Source of the DNA: a virus
Virus record (IMG/VR): IMGVR_UViG_3300030382_000340
Coordinates: 1-30,335 of that record
Length of the DNA: 30,335 nt
Strand: one strand, 5' to 3'
The notes below the pieces were generated by a model that saw only the letters and a list, made by a program, of their open reading frames with translations, ran no database searches and was not told the origin of the DNA. This document shows positions 13,795 to 23,602 of the stretch, one piece after another (position 1 is the stretch's first letter; each line of letters starts with the position of its first letter). Position numbers and translations under genes: made by a program.

Positions 13795-16539
13795 ATGACT
13801 TTATTTAAAGGGTACGCTGAAGCTAGAGGCTTCAGACCCATTAGAATTCCCGGCCTTTCCGATAAAATACGTCAGCAAGGTCTGACGAAAATGCGTGGTA
13901 TGGAACAGGCTTTAGCCGCCAACCGCCGACAAGATGCTAACACAGTACGTCAGTTAGAACGAGCAGCTGCGAAGAGCAAAGAAATTCACAATACTAATTT
14001 CCAATTAAAACAAGGTTATCGTGATATTCTTGCTAAAGGAGAATGGAAAAACTTTGAACGTGGAATTAAAAATGAACAGATAAAAAACAAAAATCGGGAA
14101 CAAGATATGAAGGCTTTGCTTTCACTTGTTCCTACTGGACTTAAGCTTGTTCAAACATGGGATGCTAAACGTAAAAAAGATATTGATGAATTTGCCCATG
14201 AAATATACGATAAGTATGGTATTGGTAGTAAAAGAGCTACTCTGATACAAAATTATAAAGGTAATCTTACTCAACAAGCTATGCATCAAGAGGGATTTTT
14301 AATCTCTCCGAATGGTGAAACATTACCAGCAGACGTTGCTAATCGCATACGCAGTATGGGTGGTTATGGTACCCTTAAGGTCCATGAATTAACAGCTCAA
14401 CGTATAGGTAGAAATAGAATAGGTCTTTACCTTGATAATGCTCAGACTAAGTTTACAATAGCTGGGCAAGAAGTTAATTTTATGGATGCGAATGAAGATA
14501 TTGAAGATTTAATACTTACTAAAATAAGTGCAAAGCAAAGAGAAGAGATGGGTGCTGATTTCCCATCTACTAATATATGGCACGGTTCAGGTGCTCATCA
14601 ATCAGATGTAGAAGCTAAAGCTCAGATGAAAAAGCTTAAGCATAAGCAGAGAAAGGAGCTTGCTGTAAAGAAGCAACATGATAATGAGATATCAGATATT
14701 AAATGGTTCATAGGCCAAAATAATGATCAAGGTGTTTGGGCTGGTCCTGTGGGAATACAACAAGTTATCCTTCACACTGCTGGTGGTCCAGATGCTCCAC
14801 GTGAGGCTTTAGGTAAAGCCCGTGTTAGAGTAATATCAGCTGTTGAACATGCATTAAAAACTGGTCAATTAGATTGGGAAGATGTTAAAGGTTTAGAAAC
14901 ATTAGAATTTACTCCAAGAGGTTCTACTAAACCAGTATTATGGGGAGATCATTTTGATAAAGAATGGTTTCAACTTGAAGCAGCTGGTGTTGAAAGATCT
15001 AGAATAGAAAATCAAAATGCCTTAGCTGGTCCTAAACGTCGTGATACTGAAGATTTAACTATGAGAGAAAAGATGATAGAGTTAGATGCATCAGAAGAAG
15101 TCGGAGCAAGCACATGGGGTAAATTTGCTGGCATTGCCGATAAAAAAGGATATACAAAAACTAAAGCATGGATTATTAAGCAAATATCTACTGGTCAAAA
15201 TGCAGAGATGGATGTAGAAAATGGTCTGCTCATAAAAGCAAGGATGGATAGAAATGAAATTGTTACAGCAACAGAGATAGATCTAATGCAGTTTAGTGAT
15301 ACTGCTAGAACTCAAGCAAAACAACTTGCTCTGGCAAATAATAATATGTTACCAAAAGGTGAAAATGTTACACGTCTTCAAGAACGTATTAAACGAGAAT
15401 TAGAGTTTATTATACCTCCGATGAATTCATATTCTAGTAATGCTAGTCATGAGGATGCTGCTCGTCAGGCTTTTTTGGATGCTTCTGGTCATTATAGAAC
15501 ACACTTTGAACAGAATGGTAAAGCAGAAGACGCGTATAAATATGCTAGGGATATGATTACTAAAGATATAAAACAACCAGACGGTCTATATTCACCAGGT
15601 GAAGTTAATGAAGATGGATCAAGAGAATTTAAAGGTTTCCAAGCAGATACGACTAGAAAACGTATTAAAGTTACTAACCCTTCAACACTTAAATTAGAAT
15701 TAGGTAAGGATCAATCCCTTTTATTTACTAAACCTTATATATCAGAAATAAGTATACGAGAGAAATTAACTAGATTACATAAAGGTTTGCATACTGGTGT
15801 CTTGCCATCCACTGAAGTTATACGTTCTATTACTGGTATACCTACTATAGATACATTATTAGCACAGCGTGAATACTGGGCTAATCAAGAGATAGCTGAG
15901 ACAGGTAAGACTACTCTACCTGAAGTACCAAAATGGTATATTCAGAAGGCAAGGAAAGTAGAATCTTTAGTTAATCCTGGGCCTAAATCACAACGTCTGC
16001 TTTCTTACTATAACCCTGTATATGTAAATCAGGCTTTAATTCAAAGCGGTTCGAATCCTGTTTATACAGATCCTTTATATAATAAAGTACGGCCATCTGC
16101 CTTACAGATGTCTGGGTCTGATTACAATTCAATAGGAGATGGTATGTCCAGTTTCGATGCTCATGGATTCAGATTAATAGGTCAAACAGTACGAACTATA
16201 TTAGAGATATTTGAAGCTGGTAATTTACAAGTTGCTGGTGGTTATCTTTTTACTGGAGATCAGATTAAAAAAGGAATGGAAACTGCAGGCTTATCTTATG
16301 ATCGTATGTTTGATGAAAAAACACAAGATTTAATATTTGATTCTTTGTTTAAAACAGGCGATTATGAATTACCTCCTGCTGCTACTGGATATGAGGCTCT
16401 ATTAAGAGATAATGTAGTAAAGAGTCTAAACGGTGGTGCTAAAAGAGATACAACTTATTCTTGGCGTGCTCCTCACCTTGTGAGCGACAAAGCTGGAAAA
16501 TATTTAGCAGAGATAGGGTATTATGACACAACAGCCTGA
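13795..16539 (+). CDS. Internal virion (core) protein, gp15-like
   Basis: A 914-residue, mostly helical protein (T7 gp15 is 747). In T7, gp15 forms the middle of the ejection core and is pushed into the host periplasm with gp14 and gp16. Support is position between gp14-like and gp16-like genes, size, and the N-terminus with LSDKIRQQGLTKMRGMEQALAANRRQDANTVRQLERAAAKS, which is common in cyanopodovirus core proteins. No enzyme motif, signal peptide or transmembrane segment is visible. AAGGA (13786-13790) precedes ATG 13795, and the end overlaps gp16 by 17 bases. The family is called mainly from synteny. Confidence 0.8.
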   Translation: MTLFKGYAEARGFRPIRIPGLSDKIRQQGLTKMRGMEQALAANRRQDANTVRQLERAAAKSKEIHNTNFQLKQGYRDILAKGEWKNFERGIKNEQIKNKNREQDMKALLSLVPTGLKLVQTWDAKRKKDIDEFAHEIYDKYGIGSKRATLIQNYKGNLTQQAMHQEGFLISPNGETLPADVANRIRSMGGYGTLKVHELTAQRIGRNRIGLYLDNAQTKFTIAGQEVNFMDANEDIEDLILTKISAKQREEMGADFPSTNIWHGSGAHQSDVEAKAQMKKLKHKQRKELAVKKQHDNEISDIKWFIGQNNDQGVWAGPVGIQQVILHTAGGPDAPREALGKARVRVISAVEHALKTGQLDWEDVKGLETLEFTPRGSTKPVLWGDHFDKEWFQLEAAGVERSRIENQNALAGPKRRDTEDLTMREKMIELDASEEVGASTWGKFAGIADKKGYTKTKAWIIKQISTGQNAEMDVENGLLIKARMDRNEIVTATEIDLMQFSDTARTQAKQLALANNNMLPKGENVTRLQERIKRELEFIIPPMNSYSSNASHEDAARQAFLDASGHYRTHFEQNGKAEDAYKYARDMITKDIKQPDGLYSPGEVNEDGSREFKGFQADTTRKRIKVTNPSTLKLELGKDQSLLFTKPYISEISIREKLTRLHKGLHTGVLPSTEVIRSITGIPTIDTLLAQREYWANQEIAETGKTTLPEVPKWYIQKARKVESLVNPGPKSQRLLSYYNPVYVNQALIQSGSNPVYTDPLYNKVRPSALQMSGSDYNSIGDGMSSFDAHGFRLIGQTVRTILEIFEAGNLQVAGGYLFTGDQIKKGMETAGLSYDRMFDEKTQDLIFDSLFKTGDYELPPAATGYEALLRDNVVKSLNGGAKRDTTYSWRAPHLVSDKAGKYLAEIGYYDTTA

Positions 16540-19500
16540 TAACATATTTGAAGAGGATAAGGTTGAAATAGATCCGTATCATCAAAAACATTTCGAAGAA
16601 CAACAAGCAGGGGCTGCTCTGTATGATAATATAGAAAACCCTCCTGAAGTTCCTCCAAACACTGAACTAGAAGCACAAGCAGCTCCTCAAGAAGTAACAC
16701 AAGAAGATACATTTTCTGATATAGGTGATGTAGCTAGAGGTGTAGCTGAAACAGCCTTACAACCTGTATTAGGTGTAGGTGATTTTGCATCTGATGCTGT
16801 AGGTCTTGTACCTTGGCTTAAACCAGTTGATGAATGGTGGGATGCTAATTCTTATCGTTCAACACACCCTGGTCATAAAATGATAAGAGATGCATCTTCT
16901 ATTATTGTACCTAGTTTAGCTGGAGCTAGTTGGGTAGTTGGTGGTGCAAAAGCAGCAGTAGCTGCAAGAGCTCTTACTCTCCCTAAATTTACACATACTC
17001 TTGGAACTATAGCTGCTTATACTGGTGTTGATACTGGTGTAGCTATGATCTCATCTCACTCAAAGACAGATGATAATATGGCAGCTACTCTTAATAACTG
17101 GTTAGGTTGGAACATACCTTGGGCTACTAGACCTGGAGATGATCCTGATACTAGATGGAAATTGAATGTAATGGAAGCTGCTGGCTTTGCTGGTGGTGTA
17201 GAATTAATAGGAGCTGCATTTACTTTTGGTAATAAAGCTAAACTATTCCCACGTGATAAAGCTGCAGCAGAGCTGATAAACGCTAAGAAAATTAGATTAA
17301 CAAATGAAGATGGTGATTTACTTACAGCTGCTGTAGAGCCCCGTAGAGCTGCTAGAGAAGCTGCTCAAACTGATGAGATGATAGAAGCTATTAAAAGGGA
17401 TCCATCAGGAAGTGAATACAATGCTTTTGTTAATGATATAGGAGAAGACTCAGCCGGTAAGGCAGTACAGAATTTACAAGCAGATGCACTAGAAGCTAAA
17501 TTACATCAAGCACAAATACAAGGTAATGTAGGTACTCTACATGGTAGAGCTGCACCTGTAGCTGATGAATCATTTGCTAAACGATTCGCACAAGCTATGA
17601 ATGGTAATGAACGTGCTAAATATTTAGATGAGTTATTTGAAAGAATATCTCCTAATTTTGATGCTGTTGTAGTTAATGGTCCTAAACAAACTAATATATC
17701 TGCAGAAGCAATGAATAGGGCTGTCGATAATTTAACTCAATCTATATATGGACAAGATGTTAGTTTTCAAGAGTTTTCGGCTATTGTTGATGATATGAAA
17801 ACTACAGTCTTTAATTCTAATCAGATGTTAGATGAAGAGGGCTGGGTAGCAGCTTCTCAAGCGTTTAAACAAGCTTATGATACACTCTTTGATCCTAATC
17901 AAATGAGAGCTTCTGCAATGCTTTCTCAACAAGCTGCAGACAATGTATCAGATGCTGCTGCAGCTGCAAAAATGATAGGAGATTCAGCTGATACTTCTAG
18001 GCAATTTGAGATGATGTTTGAAAAGCTTAACTTACTTGATAGTGAAGTTAAAGCTAATAAATTCATTATGAGTAAAGCTGATGAATATAAAAAATTAAAA
18101 TCAAGTGGTTCTGTAGAAGGTACCATATCTTGGCTAAACAATCAAGCTAAAACTTTTGATACTTATATAACTAGAATTAGAGCCAATAATGCTAATTTAA
18201 ATAATGAACTTATTTCTGTAGCAAAAGAAAATCCTCAATACTTTGATGCTCTTAAAGAAGCTTTCTTTGAAACTAATGGTAGTGTAGATGAACTACATAA
18301 ATTACATACATGGGCTGAAAAGCATATTGGTGTAATTAAAAAAGGTGTAATTGATAGCGATCCAGAAGTACCAAGTATGGTTATAAAAGGTCTTCATGGT
18401 GTTAGAATTAATAGTTTACTTAGTGGCTTAGCTCCTATAAGAGCTGCTGTAGGTAACTCTATGATGACAGCCTTAAAACCAGTTTCCGTTTTTACTGGTG
18501 CATTTATGGGTGGAGATCAAGAAATACTTAAACGTGCTATGTATACTTATGGAGGTATTACAGAGAACTTTAAACGTGGTTTCAAAGTCCTGAATAGAGA
18601 ATGGAAACTTGCTAGTCAATTCCCAGAAGAAGCTATGATGCGTGGTCGTGCAGATATGCGTTTAGCTAAAATGCAAGACTTGACTGCTATGGATGCTATG
18701 GCTGAAGGATGGATAAAAGATGGAGAACAAGGTAAAGTAGCTCTATGGAATATGGCTAAAGGTCTGTCTTGGTGGAATAAACAGTCCTTTGTACGTTATG
18801 GTACTAATGCTTTATATGCTATTGACGGATTTACTAACTCCTTTATGGCTAGTGGTATGGCTAGAGCAAGGGCATATGATGAACTCTTCCAAGCTACAAA
18901 TGGTGTATTTAAAGATGATGATTTTATTAAACTACAACGTCAACTTTATGATAATGCATTTGATTCAACAGGATTATTAACTGATGAGGCTGCTAAACAC
19001 GCTTCACGTGAAATAGCACTTAACTTAGATAATAATACAGTTAAGAAGTTTGAAGAATTTATGGATCGAGTACCTGCTGCTAAAGCTTTATTCTTATTTC
19101 CAAGGACTGGTGCCAATGCATTTGAACTAGGTTGGACATTTAATCCACTTAGTAATTTAGGTCCAGCAATGACTAAAGCTAGAAGAACTTTAGGTGCTAG
19201 AACTAGACAACAAAAACTAGCTGCTCTTGCTGAACATGGTATTGATGCTACACAAGATGCTGATTTAGCATTCCAATCTCTTAAATCTGAGTATATTGGT
19301 AGACAAATCATGGGTAGTGCTGTGGTTATGGGTGCTGGTATGTGGGCATTAGAAGGTAACTTAACTGGTAATGGACCACAAGATGCTGGTGAAAGAGCAC
19401 GTATGATGTCTATGGGATGGCAACCTAACTCTATTAGAAACCCTATTAGCGGTGAATGGCGTAGTTATAAAGGTTTTGCCCCGTTTGACAGCCTTCTTGG

Positions 19501-20395
19501 TCTAACAGGTGATTTTATATATCAAGCTAATCGTGCAGATCAAGCAATAACTGAAGATTGGTTTAGGAAATTATCATTTTCTATTAGTATGAATCTTACT
19601 AATAATACTTTTATTGGAGGATTTGAACCACTTGTAGGTCTTATATCTGGAGATCCTAGTGCTTGGACTAGATTCTGGTCAGGTCAAGTCGACCAATTAA
19701 CACCATATAAAGGAATGAGAACCGTTCTCAATAACGCTATTACTCCTCAATTAAAAGATGTAAGTAATGACTTCTTTGCATATCAGAAAAATGCTCATAA
19801 ATACTTATTCCATGCTGGAAAACAAGGAGATCCATTAGTTGACCTTTTAGATATTTATACAGGTAAGCCTATTAGATATCAGGAACCAATGAATGCTGCA
19901 GCTAATGCGGTATTACCTATGTTCAAAACTAATGGAGACTTTGAACCTTGGAGGCAGTGGTTATTAAGTACTGGATGGGATGGTTTACAAAAGATTAGAA
20001 GGAATAAATTTACTAGGCAACCATTAAGTGATCAAGATAGATATTTTATAAATAATTGGATAGCTAAAAATGCTAATCTTAAAGGCTCTATATTAAATTT
20101 AATGACTGAAAGCGATGGTTTTTGGAACAAAAAATTAAAAGAGTATAAGAAAAAAAGAGGCTTACGGTCTCAAAATGACTTTCCAATTAAGCAATCAATA
20201 CTACATAAAGAATTAGATAGAATACATGACAGAGCATTTACTGGTGCATGGAATGCATTACAAGCATATAATGAGCAATTCACAATACTTGGTAGAGAAT
20301 TAAAACATAGGAATTATGAACTAAATAGAGGTAAATACGATGCTGCTGCATCTACTCAAACCCGGATAAACAAATTACAAAATATGCGTAAGTAA
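16523..20395 (+). CDS. Internal virion (core) protein, gp16-like, no lytic domain
   Basis: A 1290-residue protein, near the 1318 of T7 gp16, which builds the outermost core part and the inner-membrane channel. It begins with an acidic, Pro and Gln-rich segment, then helical, Ala and Gly-rich regions (IIVPSLAGASWVVGGAKAAVAARA). Near the C-terminus are GNGPQDAGERARMMSMGW, RNPISGEWRSYKGFAPFDSLLGLTGDF and a hydrophobic IMGSAVVMGAGMWALEG that could touch a membrane. T7 gp16 carries an N-terminal transglycosylase; I find no such active-site pattern (E...S...GLMQ) here, so the cell-wall activity is missing or elsewhere. It overlaps gp15 by 17 bases. Confidence 0.85.
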   Translation: MTQQPDNIFEEDKVEIDPYHQKHFEEQQAGAALYDNIENPPEVPPNTELEAQAAPQEVTQEDTFSDIGDVARGVAETALQPVLGVGDFASDAVGLVPWLKPVDEWWDANSYRSTHPGHKMIRDASSIIVPSLAGASWVVGGAKAAVAARALTLPKFTHTLGTIAAYTGVDTGVAMISSHSKTDDNMAATLNNWLGWNIPWATRPGDDPDTRWKLNVMEAAGFAGGVELIGAAFTFGNKAKLFPRDKAAAELINAKKIRLTNEDGDLLTAAVEPRRAAREAAQTDEMIEAIKRDPSGSEYNAFVNDIGEDSAGKAVQNLQADALEAKLHQAQIQGNVGTLHGRAAPVADESFAKRFAQAMNGNERAKYLDELFERISPNFDAVVVNGPKQTNISAEAMNRAVDNLTQSIYGQDVSFQEFSAIVDDMKTTVFNSNQMLDEEGWVAASQAFKQAYDTLFDPNQMRASAMLSQQAADNVSDAAAAAKMIGDSADTSRQFEMMFEKLNLLDSEVKANKFIMSKADEYKKLKSSGSVEGTISWLNNQAKTFDTYITRIRANNANLNNELISVAKENPQYFDALKEAFFETNGSVDELHKLHTWAEKHIGVIKKGVIDSDPEVPSMVIKGLHGVRINSLLSGLAPIRAAVGNSMMTALKPVSVFTGAFMGGDQEILKRAMYTYGGITENFKRGFKVLNREWKLASQFPEEAMMRGRADMRLAKMQDLTAMDAMAEGWIKDGEQGKVALWNMAKGLSWWNKQSFVRYGTNALYAIDGFTNSFMASGMARARAYDELFQATNGVFKDDDFIKLQRQLYDNAFDSTGLLTDEAAKHASREIALNLDNNTVKKFEEFMDRVPAAKALFLFPRTGANAFELGWTFNPLSNLGPAMTKARRTLGARTRQQKLAALAEHGIDATQDADLAFQSLKSEYIGRQIMGSAVVMGAGMWALEGNLTGNGPQDAGERARMMSMGWQPNSIRNPISGEWRSYKGFAPFDSLLGLTGDFIYQANRADQAITEDWFRKLSFSISMNLTNNTFIGGFEPLVGLISGDPSAWTRFWSGQVDQLTPYKGMRTVLNNAITPQLKDVSNDFFAYQKNAHKYLFHAGKQGDPLVDLLDIYTGKPIRYQEPMNAAANAVLPMFKTNGDFEPWRQWLLSTGWDGLQKIRRNKFTRQPLSDQDRYFINNWIAKNANLKGSILNLMTESDGFWNKKLKEYKKKRGLRSQNDFPIKQSILHKELDRIHDRAFTGAWNALQAYNEQFTILGRELKHRNYELNRGKYDAAASTQTRINKLQNMRK

Positions 20396-20401
20396 AGCAT
20401 T

Positions 20402-22663
20402 ATGGCTACAACCTATAACACATATACAGGAGACAATTCCATCGTTGATTTCTCCTTCACATTCCCATATTTAAACGCTACTGATATTAAAGTAAGTCTT
20501 GATAAAGTAGTTCAGACACTTACAACTCATTATACTTTACATAATGCAACAACAATTAGATTTGGATCTGCTCCAGGTACTGGTGTAGCAATTAAAATCT
20601 ATAGAGATACAGATAGCACACAGTTATCATCAACATTTTACCCAGGTTCTGCTATTAGATCTGGTGATTTAAATGAAAATTTTACACAAAACTTATATGT
20701 TACTCAAGAAGCAGAGAATGATGTAGCAGACGCAATTAGATTATCTGAAGCGAATGTCTTTACAGCTACTCAAACATATGATAATGATAATGAAATAAGA
20801 TTTAATGAAGCGGATGCCAACGGTTCCGCGTATGTAGGACTTAAAGGAGCAACTGATAAAGGTACTTCAGATAGTTATACTTTATCTTTGCCAGCTGCAC
20901 CACCAGCAGTTAATCAGATACTTAGAGCAGGTGCGGATACAGGTGCTTTACTAATATGGGCTGATGAAGCTATAAATTCAACTCATGTTAAAGCTACAGA
21001 TAACGAGAGTGCTAATGAGAAAAACTTAATCACATTCGTAGAAGATGAAGTTATTACTACTGGTAATGTAGGTTTAGAGATGGATGGGCACTTCCATTAT
21101 AATCCTAGTACAGGAACTGTTACAGCACAAAATGCTTCTATAGATAGTTTAATACAAACAAATAATCTTTCAGTAGACGGTGTATTAGAAGCGGATTCTA
21201 TTACAGTTAACGGAACAGGATTGCAAGCTTTTATTAGTGGAGTATCATCAGACAGTGCTGTTACTGCGACTACTGCTACTAATTCAACTCATGTCTATGC
21301 TGTTGTTAATGACTCTACTGATGAAGATAATCGAATTACTTTTATAGAAGATGAGACTAGTGGTACAAATAATGTTGGCTTAGAATTTGATAATGACTTC
21401 CATTATAACCCAAGTACTGGTACGGTAACAGCTACTAACTTTAAAGGAGATGTAGATGCTAATAATATTTCAGTAGACGGTTTATTAGAAGCTGATAATA
21501 TAACTGTTAACGGAACAGGATTACAAGCTTTTATTAGTGGAGTATCAGCAGATAGTGCTATTACTGCTACTAATTCTACTAACTCAACTCATGTACTTGG
21601 TACTGTTAATGACTCTACTGATAAAGATAATCGAATTACTTTTATAGAAGATGAGACTAGTGATACAAGTAATATTGGCTTAGAATTTGATAACGACTTT
21701 CATTATAATCCTAGTACTGGTAAAGTCACAGCTACCATGTTTAAAGGAGATGTGGATGCTAATAATATTTCAGTAGATGGCTTATTAGAAGCTGATAATA
21801 TAAGTGTTGATGGCGCCACACTGCAGACTTACATTGGCGGAGTATCTACAGACAGTGCTGTTAGTGCTACTACTGCTACTACTGCTACTAATTCTACTCA
21901 TGTACTTGGTACTGTTAATGACGCTACTAATGAAAATAATCGAATTACTTTTATAGAAGATGAGACTAGTGATACAAGTAATATTGGCTTAGAATTTGAT
22001 AACAACTTTCATTATAATCCTAGTACAGGAACTGTTACAGCTACTACATTTGCTGGAAATTTAGTAGGAGACGTAGATGCAAATAACGGTGACTTTGATG
22101 GTACATTAGAAGCTGATGCTTATACAATCAACGGTGTAACACTTGCAAGTTATATCAGTGGAGTATCATCAGACAGTGCTATTACTGCAACCAATGCTAA
22201 CCATGTGACTATAACAAATAACGCGAGTACAAACGAGAATAATCTCATTACTTTCATTGAAGATGCCGCTGGTGCAGGCGATAGAGGACTAGAGTCTGAT
22301 GGAGACTTACACTATAATCCTAGTACAGGAACTGTTACAGCAACTGTATTTAAAGGAAGAGTTCCAAATATACCTGAGAATGCACAAGGTTCTTACACTT
22401 TAGTTGCTACAGATGCCGGTAAATTTATCAATAGTACAGGAACAGTAACAGTCCCTAACTCTATATTTAGTGCTGGTGATATGGTTACTATTTTCAATAA
22501 CAGTACTGGCGATAGAGATATTACTCAAGGTACTGGAGTTACTATGTATCTTGGAGATGGTGATGGAGGTAATGATAGTGTAAAACTTGGGCAACGATGT
22601 GTTGCTACAATTCTATTTATAACTACTAGCATTTGTGTAATTCAGGGGGGTGACTTAACATGA
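20402..22663 (+). CDS. Tail fibre protein with T7 gp17 N-terminal domain
   Basis: A 753-residue fibre. Residues ~1-110 match the T7 tail fibre anchor: TYNTYTGDNSIVDFSFTFPYL, then VSLDKVVQTLTTHYTLHNATTIRF, then GVAIKIYRDTD and FYPGSAIRSGDLNENFTQNLY. That domain attaches to the gp11/gp12 tail. Residues ~192-650 are four full and one partial ~100-residue tandem repeats (HYNPSTGTVTAT, RITFIEDET), which probably make the shaft. The last ~100 residues (KFINSTGTVTVPNSIF) form a beta tip. The shaft length may vary by repeat number. It ends by ATGA overlap with the kelch-repeat gene. Confidence 0.92.
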   Translation: MATTYNTYTGDNSIVDFSFTFPYLNATDIKVSLDKVVQTLTTHYTLHNATTIRFGSAPGTGVAIKIYRDTDSTQLSSTFYPGSAIRSGDLNENFTQNLYVTQEAENDVADAIRLSEANVFTATQTYDNDNEIRFNEADANGSAYVGLKGATDKGTSDSYTLSLPAAPPAVNQILRAGADTGALLIWADEAINSTHVKATDNESANEKNLITFVEDEVITTGNVGLEMDGHFHYNPSTGTVTAQNASIDSLIQTNNLSVDGVLEADSITVNGTGLQAFISGVSSDSAVTATTATNSTHVYAVVNDSTDEDNRITFIEDETSGTNNVGLEFDNDFHYNPSTGTVTATNFKGDVDANNISVDGLLEADNITVNGTGLQAFISGVSADSAITATNSTNSTHVLGTVNDSTDKDNRITFIEDETSDTSNIGLEFDNDFHYNPSTGKVTATMFKGDVDANNISVDGLLEADNISVDGATLQTYIGGVSTDSAVSATTATTATNSTHVLGTVNDATNENNRITFIEDETSDTSNIGLEFDNNFHYNPSTGTVTATTFAGNLVGDVDANNGDFDGTLEADAYTINGVTLASYISGVSSDSAITATNANHVTITNNASTNENNLITFIEDAAGAGDRGLESDGDLHYNPSTGTVTATVFKGRVPNIPENAQGSYTLVATDAGKFINSTGTVTVPNSIFSAGDMVTIFNNSTGDRDITQGTGVTMYLGDGDGGNDSVKLGQRCVATILFITTSICVIQGGDLT
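20975..22360 (+). repeat. Tandem ~300-base repeats of the fibre shaft
   Basis: Units begin with codons for NSTHV/NANHV at 20975, 21281, 21581, 21890 and 22193, so lengths are 306, 300, 309 and 303 bases plus a partial fifth. Each codes for an ITF(I/V)EDE segment, HYNPSTG.VTA and mostly a following VDG.LEAD block. Units 2, 3 and 4 are nearly identical in places at the DNA level, pointing to recent duplication or gene conversion. Confidence 0.92.
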
Positions 22664-23598
22664 CACCTCCTATTCAACAAATGCTATATGGTGCTGTTTC
22701 TGCAGAAATACCTTATGCATCTGGCACTTTTATGGGTGAAAGAGGTGTCTTTGGAGGAGCCTGGACTGGCTCAGCTAATATAAAGAATATAGATTATATT
22801 ACTATTAGTTCAACAGCTGATGCTAATGATTTTGGAGAGATGACATTGGCAAGTCATGGTAGAGCTGCTGCGTCAGGAGGAACTCGTGGAATATTTGGTG
22901 CAGGTTATGGAAATGCAGGAGATTCAAATGTTATTGATTATATAACTTATGCTTCAACAGGTGATGCTACTAATTTCGGAGATTCTACAGAAGCACGTGA
23001 CAGTGTAGCAGGTTGTGGAGATGGTACTCGTGGCTTAATTGGTATGGGTGGTTCTACTATTAATACTATTGATTATGTTACTATCGCTACACTTGGAGAT
23101 GCTGAAGATTTTGGTGATTTAGCACAAGGTCGGCATGGCGGCGGAGCTTGTTCAAACGCTACTTATGGTGTTTGGCTTGGTGGTGGTGGCGGTGGAAAAC
23201 GTGATGAAATGGATTATGTTACTATCGCTACACTTGGAGATGCTACTGATTTTGGTAATTTAGATACAGCTCGTGATAGAAATACAGCTGCTTGTTCAAA
23301 TTCAGCAGATCGCGGTGTTAATGCAGGTGGTAATACAGGAAGTGGTAATACAGATATGATTGATTTTTTTACTTTTGGTTCATGGGGTGATGCCACAGAC
23401 CTTTGTAATTTACAAACAACAAAGAAATCTTTAGGAGCATGCTCTAATGGCACTATTGGTACCTTTGCTGCTGGTGGTAATGGATCCGTACTTAATGTAA
23501 TAGATTATAAAACAATTTCAAATACCGGTGATTGCGGTGATTTCGGTGACTTAAATTTTTCTGGACATTATCCTGCCTCTAGTTCAGGCACTACTTAA
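22660..23598 (+). CDS. Kelch-like repeat protein, probable receptor-binding tip
   Basis: A 312-residue protein made of six ~45-50-residue repeats. Each carries an IDYVTIATLGDATDFGDL-type core and a Gly-rich RGVFGGG turn. Repeats start at residues 44, 92, 137, 184, 234 and 281. Six to seven such blades would fold as a beta-propeller. The type is common in marine cyanophage tail regions. It has no T7 anchor domain or signal peptide. The ATGA overlap with the fibre gene ties expression to the fibre, so it likely attaches to it or to the tail and contacts the host surface. That role is inferred. Confidence 0.8.
   Translation: MTPPIQQMLYGAVSAEIPYASGTFMGERGVFGGAWTGSANIKNIDYITISSTADANDFGEMTLASHGRAAASGGTRGIFGAGYGNAGDSNVIDYITYASTGDATNFGDSTEARDSVAGCGDGTRGLIGMGGSTINTIDYVTIATLGDAEDFGDLAQGRHGGGACSNATYGVWLGGGGGGKRDEMDYVTIATLGDATDFGNLDTARDRNTAACSNSADRGVNAGGNTGSGNTDMIDFFTFGSWGDATDLCNLQTTKKSLGACSNGTIGTFAAGGNGSVLNVIDYKTISNTGDCGDFGDLNFSGHYPASSSGTT
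22789..23550 (+). repeat. Six kelch-like repeat units
   Basis: Cores at 22789, 22933, 23068, 23209, 23359 and 23500 give periods of 45-50 codons. The 33 bases at 23071-23103 and 23212-23244 are identical, in units 3 and 4. Confidence 0.85.
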
Positions 23599-23602
23599 AC
23601 TT

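Noticed and set aside
16048-16058. GGTTCGAATCC, identical to a tRNA T-loop consensus
   Set aside because: It lies inside the gp15-like coding frame with no cloverleaf around it and no integrase in the window, so it is most likely chance rather than a tRNA or attachment site.
18946-19311. 121-residue minus-strand open frame
   Set aside because: It lies wholly inside the gp16-like gene with no start signal or recognisable domain.
20975-23550. Diversity-generating retroelement acting on the repeated fibre genes
   Set aside because: There is no reverse transcriptase, template repeat or adenine-biased variation in the window. The repeats fit ordinary duplication.
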